DNA of 59,347 bases from Candidatus Palauibacter soopunensis (GTDB lineage: Bacteria > Gemmatimonadota > Gemmatimonadetes > Palauibacterales > Palauibacteraceae): assembly GCF_947581735.1 (NCBI RefSeq), contig NZ_CANPVT010000043.1, positions 1 to 59,347 on the forward strand, read 5' to 3'. The notes under the pieces were generated by a model. It saw nothing but the letters and a program-made list of their open reading frames with translations. It searched no databases and was not told the origin of the DNA. Position numbers and translations under genes: made by a program. This document shows positions 1-7,528 of the stretch, in pieces. The first letter of the stretch is position 1. Every line of letters begins with the position of its first letter.

Positions 1-2
1 CG

Positions 3-755
3 CTGGAGGCGCTGGACGGCGTGCTCTCCGGGGTGGACGGGGGAGGCACGACCGCGGCCGAGGCGATCGAGCGGCTCCTGGCCGCCCAGATCGAACTCCG
101 CAACGGACGCCGCCTGGAGGCCGCTATGCGCTCCAGCCGCCTGCCGTACGTGAAGACCCTGGCCGCCTTCGACTTCGCCTTCCAGCCCTCGATCAAGCGC
201 GAGCAGATCGACGCGCTCCACGAACTCGGCTTCCTGGAGCGGCAGGAGAACGTGGTGTTCCTCGGACCGCCCGGCGTGGGCAAGACGCACTTGGCGATCA
301 GCCTGGCGATCACGGCCGCCGAGAGCGGACGCAAGATCTACTTCGGCACCCTGACCGACCTCGTCACCTCGCTGGAGGAGGCCAAGGCCGCCGGCAGGCT
401 CGACCGCCGCCTGAAGATCCTCACCCACCCGGCGCTGCTCGTCGTCGACGAGATCGGCTACCTGCCGGTGACCCAGAGCGGGGCGGTCCTGTTCTTCCAA
501 CTCGTCAACCGGCGCTACGGCAACGGCTCGACCGTGCTCACGTCCAACAAGGGCTTCGAGGAGTGGGGCCGCATCCTCGGCGACGAGGTCATGGCCGCCG
601 CGCTGCTCGACCGGCTGCTCCACCGCTGCCACATCGTGAACATCCGGGGCAACAGCTACCGCATGCGCCGCCACGCCGAACTCTCGAAGGCGATCCATCC
701 GCTTGCCAGCCGAATAGACGCCGAATCACCGGCGTCCGGAGAGGGTGCGTCATGA
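3..755 (+). CDS. istB: IstB-like ATP-binding protein of IS21 family (5' incomplete)
   Basis: This is the AAA+ helper ATPase of IS21 transposition. It works with the IstA transposase in target selection. The reading frame is open to the window edge; a GTG at 21 could start a 244-residue protein, but IstB proteins are usually about 250-260 residues, so the true start is probably upstream. Numbering from the GTG, a Walker A motif (GPPGVGKTH) lies near residues 82-90, a Walker B motif (LLVVDEIGY) near 138-146, and the family segment SRLPYVKTLAAFDF near 39-52. The C-terminus HIVNIRGNSYRMR is also typical of the family. It is followed by the IS terminal repeats. The family call is firm; only the 5' end is uncertain. 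Confidence 0.92.
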   Translation: MEALDGVLSGVDGGGTTAAEAIERLLAAQIELRNGRRLEAAMRSSRLPYVKTLAAFDFAFQPSIKREQIDALHELGFLERQENVVFLGPPGVGKTHLAISLAITAAESGRKIYFGTLTDLVTSLEEAKAAGRLDRRLKILTHPALLVVDEIGYLPVTQSGAVLFFQLVNRRYGNGSTVLTSNKGFEEWGRILGDEVMAAALLDRLLHRCHIVNIRGNSYRMRRHAELSKAIHPLASRIDAESPASGEGAS

Positions 756-811
756 CGGCCGCGCTCCCGGCCCGCTGCCCCGCTCCGGTCGCTCCGCGGG
801 GCAGCCGCAGA

Positions 812-863
812 ACCGGGACATTTTCCATGCCGATAACCGGGACATTTTCCGTGCCTATTGACA
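812..863. repeat. IS21 right terminal repeats
   Basis: Two direct copies of ACCGGGACATTTTCC lie 24 bp apart (812-826 and 836-850), just upstream of a TGACA terminus. Duplicated terminal motifs of this kind are the presumed transposase binding sites of IS21-family ends. The matching left end is outside the window. Confidence 0.7.
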
Positions 864-953
864 TCCAGCCTGATTCGAGGCCCCGAATCATGGTCCCCGG
901 ATCACTTGAAGACGGATCGCGATCCCCCCGGCGTGCGCACCAACCGGGCCCAC

Positions 954-2159
954 TCAGGCTCCGTTGAACTCGGCATCCGTGCAAACGGGTTCGGAAAGAT
1001 AGCGAGCCCAGCGCTCCATCACCTCCCGTCGCCGCGCGAAGAGCGTGCCTCTGGCGTAGGCCGCTTCCACCTTGTCACGTACGACATGGGCCAAGGCCGC
1101 CTCGGCCACCTCCCTGGCCACGCCCGTGTCGCCGCACCAGACCCTGAACGACGTGCGGAACCCATGGGGCACCGCGGCAACTCCGTTCTCCCTCAGCAGC
1201 TTCGAGAGCGTGCTTGCCGAGAGGACCCGGTTGGTCGGCGAGGGGAAGACGAGTCCATCCCCGCCAGAACGACGGCGGGCTTCACCGAGGACGTCGATGG
1301 CCCTCGAAGTCAACGGCACCCTGTGCGTGCGCCCGGACTTCATGCGGTCGCCCGGGACCGTCCACGTCTCCGCCCCGAGGTCCATTTCCTTCCACATGGC
1401 GTGGCGCACCTCGCCCGACCGCGCCGCCGTCAGGACCAGAAACTCGAAGGCGAGCTTGGTCGCCGGCCACGCCCGCGAAGCGCGGATCGCCTCCAGCGCC
1501 GCACCCACCTCCCCGTGGGGAAGTGCCCGGAAATGCCGCCGCCCCGTCCCGTGCCGAGGGAGCGCCGAACCGATGGCGTCGCCGGCCGGGTTGCTCTCGC
1601 GGTAGCCCTGGGCCACCGCCCACTTCATGATCGCCCCGATCCGCTGCCGCACCCTCCGGGCCGTCTCCGGCTTGCTCGACCAGATCGGCAGCAGGACATC
1701 CATCACGTCCGCCGTCGTGATCTCGTCCACTCCCTTCGCGCCCAACCTCGGCATCGCGTAGTCGCGAAGACTCGCCCTCCACTGGCCCTCGCTCTTCCCG
1801 CCGGGACGCCAGGACTGGCGGTGGATGGCGATCACCGTCTCGGCCGCTTCCTCGAACTTCGGCGAGGCGCGCCGGGCCAACCTCGGATCTTCGCCGGCGC
1901 GGGCGGTCCTGCGGTGCTCGAAGGCCTTCTGGCGGGCTTCGGCGAGCGTGACGTAGGGGTATCCGCCCAAGCCCAGATCCACCCGCTTTCCGCCGACGGT
2001 GCCGCGCCAAATCCACTGCTTGCTCCCCGAGGGGAGCACCCGTAGGATCAGGCCGTGCTGGTCCCCGTACTTGTCGGCGCCGGTTCGGCCGCTGTGGACT
2101 ACGTTTCGGACGAACAGGCCGGTGAGGCCGTTGGCTGATTTCGGTGTTTTCGCGGTCAT
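954..2159 (-). CDS. Tyrosine recombinase/integrase with DUF4102 arm-binding domain (integrase 1)
   Basis: This is a P4-type integrase of 401 residues that would catalyse site-specific insertion and excision of a genomic island. The N-terminal DUF4102-like arm-binding domain is about residues 10-95, the core-binding domain about 100-200, and the catalytic domain about 210-385. The catalytic set is complete: R247 (TAARSGEVR), K274, H332 and R335 (HGFR), H358 (LAHVV) and Y368. It is transcribed leftwards, and its start faces the tRNA-Ser remnants at 2337-2456, the usual arrangement of a P4-like int next to its att site. Direct repeats of GTCCCAC just upstream (2185-2203) could be arm or Xis sites. 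It is a diverged paralogue of the integrases at 2717 and 16993. The element it served probably extends left, beyond the IS21 copy. Confidence 0.93.
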   Translation of the reverse strand: MTAKTPKSANGLTGLFVRNVVHSGRTGADKYGDQHGLILRVLPSGSKQWIWRGTVGGKRVDLGLGGYPYVTLAEARQKAFEHRRTARAGEDPRLARRASPKFEEAAETVIAIHRQSWRPGGKSEGQWRASLRDYAMPRLGAKGVDEITTADVMDVLLPIWSSKPETARRVRQRIGAIMKWAVAQGYRESNPAGDAIGSALPRHGTGRRHFRALPHGEVGAALEAIRASRAWPATKLAFEFLVLTAARSGEVRHAMWKEMDLGAETWTVPGDRMKSGRTHRVPLTSRAIDVLGEARRRSGGDGLVFPSPTNRVLSASTLSKLLRENGVAAVPHGFRTSFRVWCGDTGVAREVAEAALAHVVRDKVEAAYARGTLFARRREVMERWARYLSEPVCTDAEFNGA

Positions 2160-2336
2160 TTCTTCGCTCGGAGTCGGATATGGTGTCCCACGTCACGTCC
2201 CACACTCCGTTCAAGAATACCCGAAACATCGCGGGACGTCAAGGGACGGCAGGCGGGCCGTAACGTTCTTTGGGGGAGGGATTTAGGACACGTTGCGGGA
2301 CCGGCACGGATCGCGTGGGAATGGCGGGGAGGCGGA

Positions 2337-2456
2337 CACCCCCTCCGCCTAAGAAGGAAGGTGTGGGCGGCTCGAAAGAGTCTCGTGGGTTCGAACCGAG
2401 CGACCGAAGGGAGTGAGCTCGGCGAGCGAAGCGAGCCAATCCCACCCCCTCCGCCT
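2337..2456. repeat. Direct repeat of a tRNA-Ser 3' end; likely att core copies
   Basis: The 14-bp sequence CACCCCCTCCGCCT occurs at 2337-2350 and again at 2443-2456. It matches the 3' end (T-stem and acceptor) of a tRNA-Ser; the tRNA-Ser(TGA) at 59235 ends almost identically. The first copy also pairs with the preceding AGGCGGA as a small hairpin. Lying directly in front of integrase 1, the two copies look like attachment-site scars. That role is an inference. Confidence 0.55.
2361..2456 (+). pseudogene. tRNA-Ser 3'-half remnant with a 44-nt insertion in the T loop
   Basis: From 2361 the sequence follows the 3' half of a type II tRNA: a variable arm containing CTC-GAAA-GAG (2371-2380), then the T-arm 5' half GTGGGTTCGA (2385-2394). 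The T loop is broken by about 44 nt (2395-2438), after which ATCCCAC, the acceptor strand CCCCTCC and G resume (2439-2453). No D arm or anticodon arm precedes it, so it is a fragment and not a gene. The simplest reading is an attR-type scar of an island inserted in a tRNA-Ser gene, later interrupted by a small element. The intact tRNA-Ser(GGA) begins 31 bp downstream. Confidence 0.65.
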
Positions 2457-2487
2457 CCCTACCTCCGGCCTCACCCCGGAGGCTTCC

Positions 2488-2575
2488 GGACGGGTGGCCG
2501 AGCGGACTAAGGCGCACGCCTGGAGAGCGTGTGGGCAGCAACCCTGCCTCGTGGGTTCGAATCCCACCCCGTCCG
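2488..2575 (+). tRNA. tRNA-Ser(GGA)
   Basis: An 88-nt type II tRNA. The acceptor stem is GGACGGG (2488-2494) with CCCGTCC (2568-2574) and discriminator G. The D region is TGGCCGAGCGG. The anticodon stem is CACGC/GCGTG with loop CTGGAGA and anticodon GGA at 2522-2524. A long variable arm and the T arm GTGGGTTCGAATCCCAC follow. No CCA is encoded. Integrase 2 starts 141 bp downstream, so the 3' end of this tRNA is its probable attachment site. Confidence 0.97.
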
Positions 2576-2678
2576 TATTTTTTAGGTATCAGACGGTTGC
2601 ACGATGTCCCTCTTGGGTCACCAAAACCCTTGAAGGACACAGGTTTACACGTTCTTGACGTCTCACGTGGTGTCACGT

Positions 2679-2701
2679 AGTATCACTCAACTCGTGATAC
2701 T
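2679..2701. promoter_or_regulatory. Inverted repeat upstream of integrase 2 (possible operator)
   Basis: AGTATCAC and GTGATACT form a perfect 8-bp inverted repeat around a 7-nt spacer, ending 15 bp before the integrase 2 start codon and overlapping the expected promoter/leader. A GGGAG at 2702-2706 serves as ribosome binding site. It could bind an autorepressor or excisionase; no such regulator gene is seen nearby. Confidence 0.45.
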
Positions 2702-2716
2702 GGGAGTGATAACCAC

Positions 2717-3883
2717 ATGAAGCATCCAAAGCGACTCAGCGCCTCGTTCGTGAAGACCGTCTCGCGTCCGGGCCGCTACGGAGACGGGCGGGGCGGCTAC
2801 GGGCTGAGCCTGCTCGTGAAGCCCACCTCGACCGACCGGCTATCGAAGACCTGGGCTCAACGGCTGCGGATCAACGGCAAACCGGTCAATCTCGGCCTCG
2901 GCGTTTACCCGCTGGTCACGCTCCAGGAGGCTCGAGAGCGGGCGCTGGTGAACCGACGGATCGTCGTTCAAGGAGGAGACCCTCGTGGCGGCGGTGTCCC
3001 GACGTTCGAGCAAGCCGCCGAAAAGGTGATCCAGATTCGCCGCCCAAGCTGGCGCGGCCACCGGTCCGAGATCCAATGGAGGCAGAGCCTCGAGAAGCAC
3101 GTCTACCCGCGGATCGGAGACAAGGAAGTCGACGAGATCACCAGCAATGACATCCTCGCCGTTCTCCAGCCGGTCTGGTTCGAGCGGCCGGAAACGGCGC
3201 GTCGGTTGAAGCAACGGCTCTCGGCGATCATGCGGTGGTCGATCGTGGCCGGCCACCGGAGCGCCGCGGATCCGGTGGCCGGGATCGGAGAGGCGCTCCC
3301 CAAGCATAACGGCGGCAAGAAGCACTTCCGCTCGCTGCCGCACGCCGATGTCGGCGAAGCGCTGGCCAAGATTCGAGCCTCGCAGGCATGGCCATCGACG
3401 AGGCTCTGCTTGGAGCTTCTCGTCCTCACGGCGACGCGTCCCTCCGAGGCTCGGTTGGCGTCGTGGTCGGAGTTCGACGGCGAGAACCGGGTTTGGGTGA
3501 TTCCGGAATCGCGCACGAAGGCGAACAAGCCCCACCGCGTACCGCTCTCGGACGCGGCGCTCGCGGTGCTTGAAGAGGCGTCGAGGCTATCGGGGCCCGA
3601 GGGGCTGGTCTTCCCGGCTCCGAGCGGGAAGCCGATCTCGATCGCGACGCCCTCGAAGCTGATGAAGGATCTCGGACTCAACGCGACGGCGCATGGATTC
3701 CGCGCTTCGTTCCGGTCTTGGGCGGCCGAGTTCGGCGCGGCGAGGGAGGTCGCGGAGGCCGCGCTGGGGCACGTCGTGCGGGGCGTCGAGGGCTCGTACC
3801 AGCGCAGCGATCTACTGGAGAGCCACCGTCGCGAGTTGATGGGGGAGTGGGCCAACTACGTCGCCCTCGGCACCGATGGATGA
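2717..3883 (+). CDS. Tyrosine recombinase/integrase, DUF4102 type (integrase 2)
   Basis: A 388-residue P4-type integrase that would move the island to its right by recombination at the 3' end of tRNA-Ser(GGA). The arm-binding domain is about residues 5-95, the core-binding domain about 97-195 and the catalytic domain about 205-380. Catalytic residues are R241 (TATRPSEAR), K268, H326 and R329 (HGFR), H352 (LGHVV) and Y361 (SYQRSDLL). The ATG at 2717 is preceded by GGGAG and by a perfect inverted repeat. Gene order tRNA-int with the int start facing the tRNA is standard for tRNA-targeted islands. No second copy of the tRNA-Ser(GGA) 3' end was found to the right within the window, so attR is unlocated or outside. 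Confidence 0.94.
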   Translation: MKHPKRLSASFVKTVSRPGRYGDGRGGYGLSLLVKPTSTDRLSKTWAQRLRINGKPVNLGLGVYPLVTLQEARERALVNRRIVVQGGDPRGGGVPTFEQAAEKVIQIRRPSWRGHRSEIQWRQSLEKHVYPRIGDKEVDEITSNDILAVLQPVWFERPETARRLKQRLSAIMRWSIVAGHRSAADPVAGIGEALPKHNGGKKHFRSLPHADVGEALAKIRASQAWPSTRLCLELLVLTATRPSEARLASWSEFDGENRVWVIPESRTKANKPHRVPLSDAALAVLEEASRLSGPEGLVFPAPSGKPISIATPSKLMKDLGLNATAHGFRASFRSWAAEFGAAREVAEAALGHVVRGVEGSYQRSDLLESHRRELMGEWANYVALGTDG

Positions 3884-3974
3884 GGAGTGGGGCGGAGTGC
3901 TTGGGCGACGGATCACGATCCCCAACGACCGCGCTGACGGCAGGTAGGGGGCCTTCCCGCAAGGGATCGCTGGT

Positions 3975-4168
3975 ACGCTAGCGACCCGACGGGGTCGGGG
4001 TGGGGGGTGCGCAAGCACACCCGGCCCCGAACCCGTACCGAGCCCTCGGCGAGGTGGGTCGCTAGCGTCACGGCCTGAGCGCCCCGTCCGCCACGAACGG
4101 CGGGGCTCTCAGGCCGAAAGACGTTGCCCGGCCAAGGGATGAGCGGGAAGGCCGGTGCGCAGCACCGG
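3975..4168. ncRNA. Candidate structured RNA or DNA: three consecutive stable hairpins
   Basis: This lies in the 389-bp gap between integrase 2 and the next gene. Arms ACGCTAGCGACCC (3975-3987) and GGGTCGCTAGCGT (4056-4068) are a perfect 13-bp inverted repeat. They enclose a GC-rich stem capped by a GCAA tetraloop and a small CCGA-GCCC-TCGG hairpin, giving a three-way junction. Next, CGGCCTGAG (4071-4079) pairs with CTCAGGCCG (4108-4116), with an inner GCCCCG/CGGGGC extension carrying one bulged T. A third hairpin is CCGGTGC-GCA-GCACCGG (4152-4168). The stretch has no convincing reading frame. It could be a small RNA, an attP or replication structure, or a recombination site. I recognise no known RNA family; the strand is undetermined. 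Confidence 0.45.
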
Positions 4169-4272
4169 AGTGCCAAAACGCGCATCGGACCCCCATGTCG
4201 TTTGCGCGCTCAGGTACGGCTCCAACGTCGGGTGCGGGCTTTTCGGGGTTCGAAGGGGGCGAGAGCTCGCGA

Positions 4273-4668
4273 TCAGCGTTCGTTGGCACGGTGACTCGAC
4301 GTCGCCGGTTTGGCGGGGTAGTCCTCGCGCTTCCCCGTATCTCCAGCCTGAATGACGAAGTCCCGCCGGTCGCGATACAGGCGCGCCCGGTTCAGCACGT
4401 AGTCCTGCCCGTCGTCGAGGTTGACCGCGTCCCAGTGGGTCATCAGCCAGTACTTGTAATCACCGATGAACAGGTAGGAGTTCGTCGTGCCGAAGAAAAG
4501 GCCACTGACCCCCTCTCCGGCTCGGAACCGGGCAACAACCACCTCGATCAGCGCATTCTGGCGGTCCTTGCGGCTGAGGACGTACTCATGGGGCCATGTG
4601 TGCCGGTAGGTGACGGCTTCCCGCCACGGTGCGCGATCGATCAACTCGGCGATCTTCAGGTCTTCCAA
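4273..4668 (-). CDS. Hypothetical protein downstream of GmrSD-like nuclease
   Basis: A 131-residue soluble protein with no recognised domain. Its composition is protein-like: aromatic-rich segments such as YRHTWPHEYVL, SGLFFGTTNSYLFIGDYKYWLMTHWDAV and DYVLNRARLYRDRRDF suggest a compact alpha/beta fold. It lies on the same strand as, and downstream of, the DUF262/DUF1524 gene. A TTG at 4668 is the assumed start. The frame is the same as that of the upstream gene and stays open back to that gene's TAA at 4768-4770, so a CTG start in between, or a former fusion or readthrough, is possible. I do not know its function; its position suggests an accessory to the nuclease. Confidence 0.6.
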   Translation of the reverse strand: MEDLKIAELIDRAPWREAVTYRHTWPHEYVLSRKDRQNALIEVVVARFRAGEGVSGLFFGTTNSYLFIGDYKYWLMTHWDAVNLDDGQDYVLNRARLYRDRRDFVIQAGDTGKREDYPAKPATSSHRANER

Positions 4669-4767
4669 ACCCTCACCGTCCTTCCGCTGAGAAAAACCGA
4701 AGCCCTCCGACAGGTGGCCCGCTGGAACCGCCTTCTCTGGTGCCCTGGCGTGTTGGTCCCCATGTGC

Positions 4768-6510
4768 TTACGGGCTGTCGGAAACGAGCAAGCGCCTCAG
4801 CTTCTCCAAGATGCGCGCTCGGCGCGCCTCGTAGAAGCCCAAGAACCTCTTCATTTCGGCTGGGACGTCGCCGAGATCGTGCAGGTGGCAGTGATTCCGC
4901 CTTTCGTCCTCGGAGTATTGGTCGCGTAGCCAGTCGGCGGGCAGCTTGGCGCCCTTGCTCGTGTTCTTCGATCCCTCGAGAAGCTGGAGGTTCGCAAGGC
5001 GGTTCATCCGATCCTGGTACTCGGGGATTTGTCCCTCATCGACGCCGGCCTCGTCCAGGCGTGCCGGGGTCATCAACGCGCGAGGGAAGACATGGTCGAT
5101 GTGAAAGCGGTTCGTCGCCACGTCGACGAACCCGTACAGAACGAAGAGAAGGCTATATGCTCTTCCACCGTACCCGGCGTCGGCCAGATCCTGGAGTTCC
5201 TCGTCGTGGAAGGTCAGTCCCTTGCCGCGGCTACGCATCGCCTCTTCGATCGCGTGAGTCGGGAAGCCATCCGCTCCAGAGCTCTCCCGGATCGCCTTGC
5301 GGATCGCTACCAGCAAGTTGTCGACGCCGCCGCTCCAGATCCCGCGTTTCAGCAGCGAGCGAATCAGCCACCAACGAATCGCCTTGCGGTCCTTGTCACC
5401 CAACGACGGCTGCCGGTGGTGGAGGTAGTAGGCGATCGGCAAGAGGGCGTTTGCCGAGATCAGGCTTTGTCCGGAGTAGCCGAACGAAGATGCGAGCTCC
5501 ACCGTTTCTGAGATCGTGTTCCTGATCGGATCCCACTGGTGCTGCAGCGCCCCGATCTTCGACTTTCTGAAGTTCTCGACCTTGAACCGGATGCTGTCGC
5601 TGTCGCCGAGCATCAGACAGGCCTTGAGCACAAAATCGTGGTTGAACCGGAAGCCGCTCCCGATCGCCCCGATCTCGTCGACGAGGGCATGGATCTCCTT
5701 CCGCGCGTCGATCTCGTCCCATTGAGCCACCGCCATGCTGAGGAGCATGTCCGAGTAGGAGAGCGCGGTGCCGCCGCTGTTGGCACGTACGAAGATGTTG
5801 AGAACCCGTTCCGGGTTCTGGTCCGGCTCTTCGTAGGCCGAGATGATGCCGTCACTGTGAATGACGCGGTGAAGCTTGGTGAGCATCTTCTGAGGCTCGC
5901 GAGTCTTCTTGAGCTCCTCATGGTCATGGACGAAGTCGATCAGGTCGTCCGAGGCGTCCTTGACGTCGAGGATGTCTCCGACGGGATACCAGTGTTCGTG
6001 GTCGCTCCCTCGTTCCGGCGCTCCTTTGTCATCAACGGGGAGGAGGCGGAACTTGTACGAGAGTTCTTCTTCGTCCTCCGTGCGCGGGGCGAGTAGATCG
6101 AGGAAGAGCCGTCGTTCAGGAAAGGCGCGCGGGTTGTTCCACCACAGGCGGGGTAGCTTCCATTTGCCGGACCCATGGAGCCCGACGTTCAGCGCCGTGA
6201 GGCGTTGCTGCCCGTCGAGCACCGCCTTCAGACCGGGCACGGCGTCCGGCGCCCCGTGGACGAGGTTGTGGGGGTTCCGTTGATCGTAGTTGGTGATGAA
6301 CTGGTAGAAGCTGTAGTTCTTGGCGGTTTCGGGATCGACTCGCCAGAACAGGAAAGATCCGATGGGGTAGCCACGCATGAGGCTGTCGAAGAGCCGCTCG
6401 ATCTGATGGGGCCGCCAAACAAACTCCCGTTGAATGGCCGGAAGCAGGTAGCGGCTGTTGTGGATGTTGTCGGTTGCCTCCTTGATCGAGATCGCCGTCT
6501 GGAATGCCAT
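4768..6510 (-). CDS. GmrSD-like DUF262 + DUF1524 (His-Me finger) nuclease, paralogue 1
   Basis: A type IV restriction-like protein of 580 residues. The DUF262 ParB/sulfiredoxin-like domain holds the signature DGQQR at residues 99-103, with LLPAIQREFVW at 22-32 and FLFWRVD at 53-59. The C-terminal DUF1524 HNH-like domain has HIDHVFP at 470-476 followed by NRLANLQLLEGSKNTSK. Both active regions look intact. GmrSD proteins cleave DNA bearing glucosylated hydroxymethylcytosine, and related SspE and BrxU proteins belong to other defence systems; substrate here is unknown. I chose the ATG at 6510 because GGAGG precedes it and DUF262 homology starts immediately. The frame is open to a start at 6633. 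A paralogue lies at 18251-20095. Confidence 0.88.
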   Translation of the reverse strand: MAFQTAISIKEATDNIHNSRYLLPAIQREFVWRPHQIERLFDSLMRGYPIGSFLFWRVDPETAKNYSFYQFITNYDQRNPHNLVHGAPDAVPGLKAVLDGQQRLTALNVGLHGSGKWKLPRLWWNNPRAFPERRLFLDLLAPRTEDEEELSYKFRLLPVDDKGAPERGSDHEHWYPVGDILDVKDASDDLIDFVHDHEELKKTREPQKMLTKLHRVIHSDGIISAYEEPDQNPERVLNIFVRANSGGTALSYSDMLLSMAVAQWDEIDARKEIHALVDEIGAIGSGFRFNHDFVLKACLMLGDSDSIRFKVENFRKSKIGALQHQWDPIRNTISETVELASSFGYSGQSLISANALLPIAYYLHHRQPSLGDKDRKAIRWWLIRSLLKRGIWSGGVDNLLVAIRKAIRESSGADGFPTHAIEEAMRSRGKGLTFHDEELQDLADAGYGGRAYSLLFVLYGFVDVATNRFHIDHVFPRALMTPARLDEAGVDEGQIPEYQDRMNRLANLQLLEGSKNTSKGAKLPADWLRDQYSEDERRNHCHLHDLGDVPAEMKRFLGFYEARRARILEKLRRLLVSDSP

Positions 6511-6836
6511 GGTGAGGTACCGCCCTCCTCGGACTGGGCCGTGTGTGTGAACGTTGCGGGCAGGTCGTATTCGCTGCCGCAGGGGACGCAGCGTCGCGTT
6601 AGCTTGAAGGGTCACTGTAGCAGTTGGCGACAATTTCCGACAGCTCCATTTTGGGAGATGCGCGAGAGTGGGGAAGGGGTGTGCGGAGGTGATGGAGCAC
6701 GTGCCCGAGTCGGCCGACCTCCCGGTGATCCTACGCGCTCCGCTTAAGGGGACGCGTCGAATCAGCGGATTGGCCCCGCTTCTATTGACCTAGCCTCTTC
6801 TCCAGAACCCTCTTCGTTAGGAGGAGAGGTGGTTCG
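6511..6836. other. Intergenic region between divergent GmrSD and helicase-side genes
   Basis: A 326-bp spacer between divergent start codons, so it should hold promoters for both sides. No consensus promoter can be called with confidence. A 33-codon frame (about 6692-6793) has only a poorly spaced GGAGG and is not called as a gene. AGGAGGAG just before 6837 is the ribosome binding site of the next gene. Confidence 0.5.
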
Positions 6837-7091
6837 ATGAGCGATTTCGATGAGGGCGTCATTCTGCGGGCGCACCGGTTCCGCGCCGAGATGGCCGGCT
6901 ATCGGCTCGAGCGCGGCCATTACATGGATGGAGAGGACGACCGGGCGGATCGGTGGTATGTGGTACTCGCTTCCCTCACGGTCTCCACGGCCGCCGACCG
7001 CACCGGCCCCGGGTTCCGTACCGCCGCCGCTGCAGCAGACGAGGCTGAGCGGCTCGCCAGCCAAGAGCGAAACTCGCGCAGACGCCCATGA
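6837..7091 (+). CDS. Small hypothetical protein ahead of helicase
   Basis: An 84-residue protein. Its ATG is preceded by a strong AGGAGGAG ribosome binding site with good spacing, which is the main evidence that it is real. The sequence is charged at the start (MSDFDEGVILRAHRFRAEMAGYRLERGHYM) and alanine-rich later, and it contains no recognised motif, signal peptide or membrane segment. It is the first gene on the plus strand of the defence block, 437 bp before the helicase. Its role is unknown; a regulator or accessory of the block is only a guess from position. Confidence 0.5.
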   Translation: MSDFDEGVILRAHRFRAEMAGYRLERGHYMDGEDDRADRWYVVLASLTVSTAADRTGPGFRTAAAAADEAERLASQERNSRRRP

Positions 7092-7094
7092 CCG

Positions 7095-7190
7095 ATGACG
7101 CCAAGCGGGGTGCTCCTCAAGCTCAAGGAACGGGGGTTCACCGAATCGAGGCGGAAGAGGGCATTCCGGTGCATCAAGGGAGATCCCTGA
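7095..7190 (+). CDS. Possible 31-residue basic small protein
   Basis: An ATG three bases after the previous stop opens a 31-codon frame rich in Lys and Arg (LLKLKERGFTESRRKRAF). Its composition looks protein-like and its position suggests translational re-initiation after the 84-residue gene. There is no separate ribosome binding site and no recognised family. Another frame through the same DNA (7088-7282) is equally weak. Confidence 0.22.
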   Translation: MTPSGVLLKLKERGFTESRRKRAFRCIKGDP

Positions 7191-7528
7191 TCGTCTGGTG
7201 GCTCGACCGAGAATCGGAGCGCCGCGGCCGCACGGGGGGGCCTGGCCCAGTTTCCACCCGCTGCCAGTTCCCTCTAGGCTAGCGTCACCTCGCGGATTCG
7301 GCGCCGCTCTGCAAGGAGAACGGCGTGGGGTGGTCGCTGGCGCGGTAGTTGCTGTCAGCCGAGGCATCACGGGCGGCCCTTGTGAATGACGCTGGACGGG
7401 ATGTTCGCTCAGCGCGAAACCGGCACGCGGCGCGTCAGAAGGGTGTCGCGCCTGGGACACCAGCCATATTCTTCCCGGCGACCACCGACCTAACCCAACT
7501 CCTCCCCCCGTAACGACGGCAGTCAATC

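Larger units (their letters stand above)
1..863 (+). mobile_element. IS21-family insertion sequence, right end (partial)
   Basis: The 3' part of an IS21-family element enters from the left edge of the window. It contains istB and, downstream, two copies of a 15-bp motif (ACCGGGACATTTTCC at 812-826 and 836-850), followed by TGACA ending near 863. IS21 elements carry multiple terminal repeats and end in CA, which fits. The transposase gene istA and the left end lie outside the window, so completeness and target duplication cannot be judged. The exact last base is an inference. Confidence 0.8.

Noticed and set aside
1282-2229. 315-residue minus-strand frame overlapping integrase 1
   Set aside because: Frame-shifted reading of the integrase gene; the integrase frame holds all catalytic residues.
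2239-2676. Reading frames on both strands across the tRNA-Ser (145, 81 and 72 residues)
   Set aside because: They translate the tRNA gene and tRNA remnant. Such frames are a known source of spurious proteins.
3884-4272. Reading frames over the hairpin region
   Set aside because: The frames are short, overlap on both strands, cross the hairpins and have no ribosome binding site or protein-like composition.
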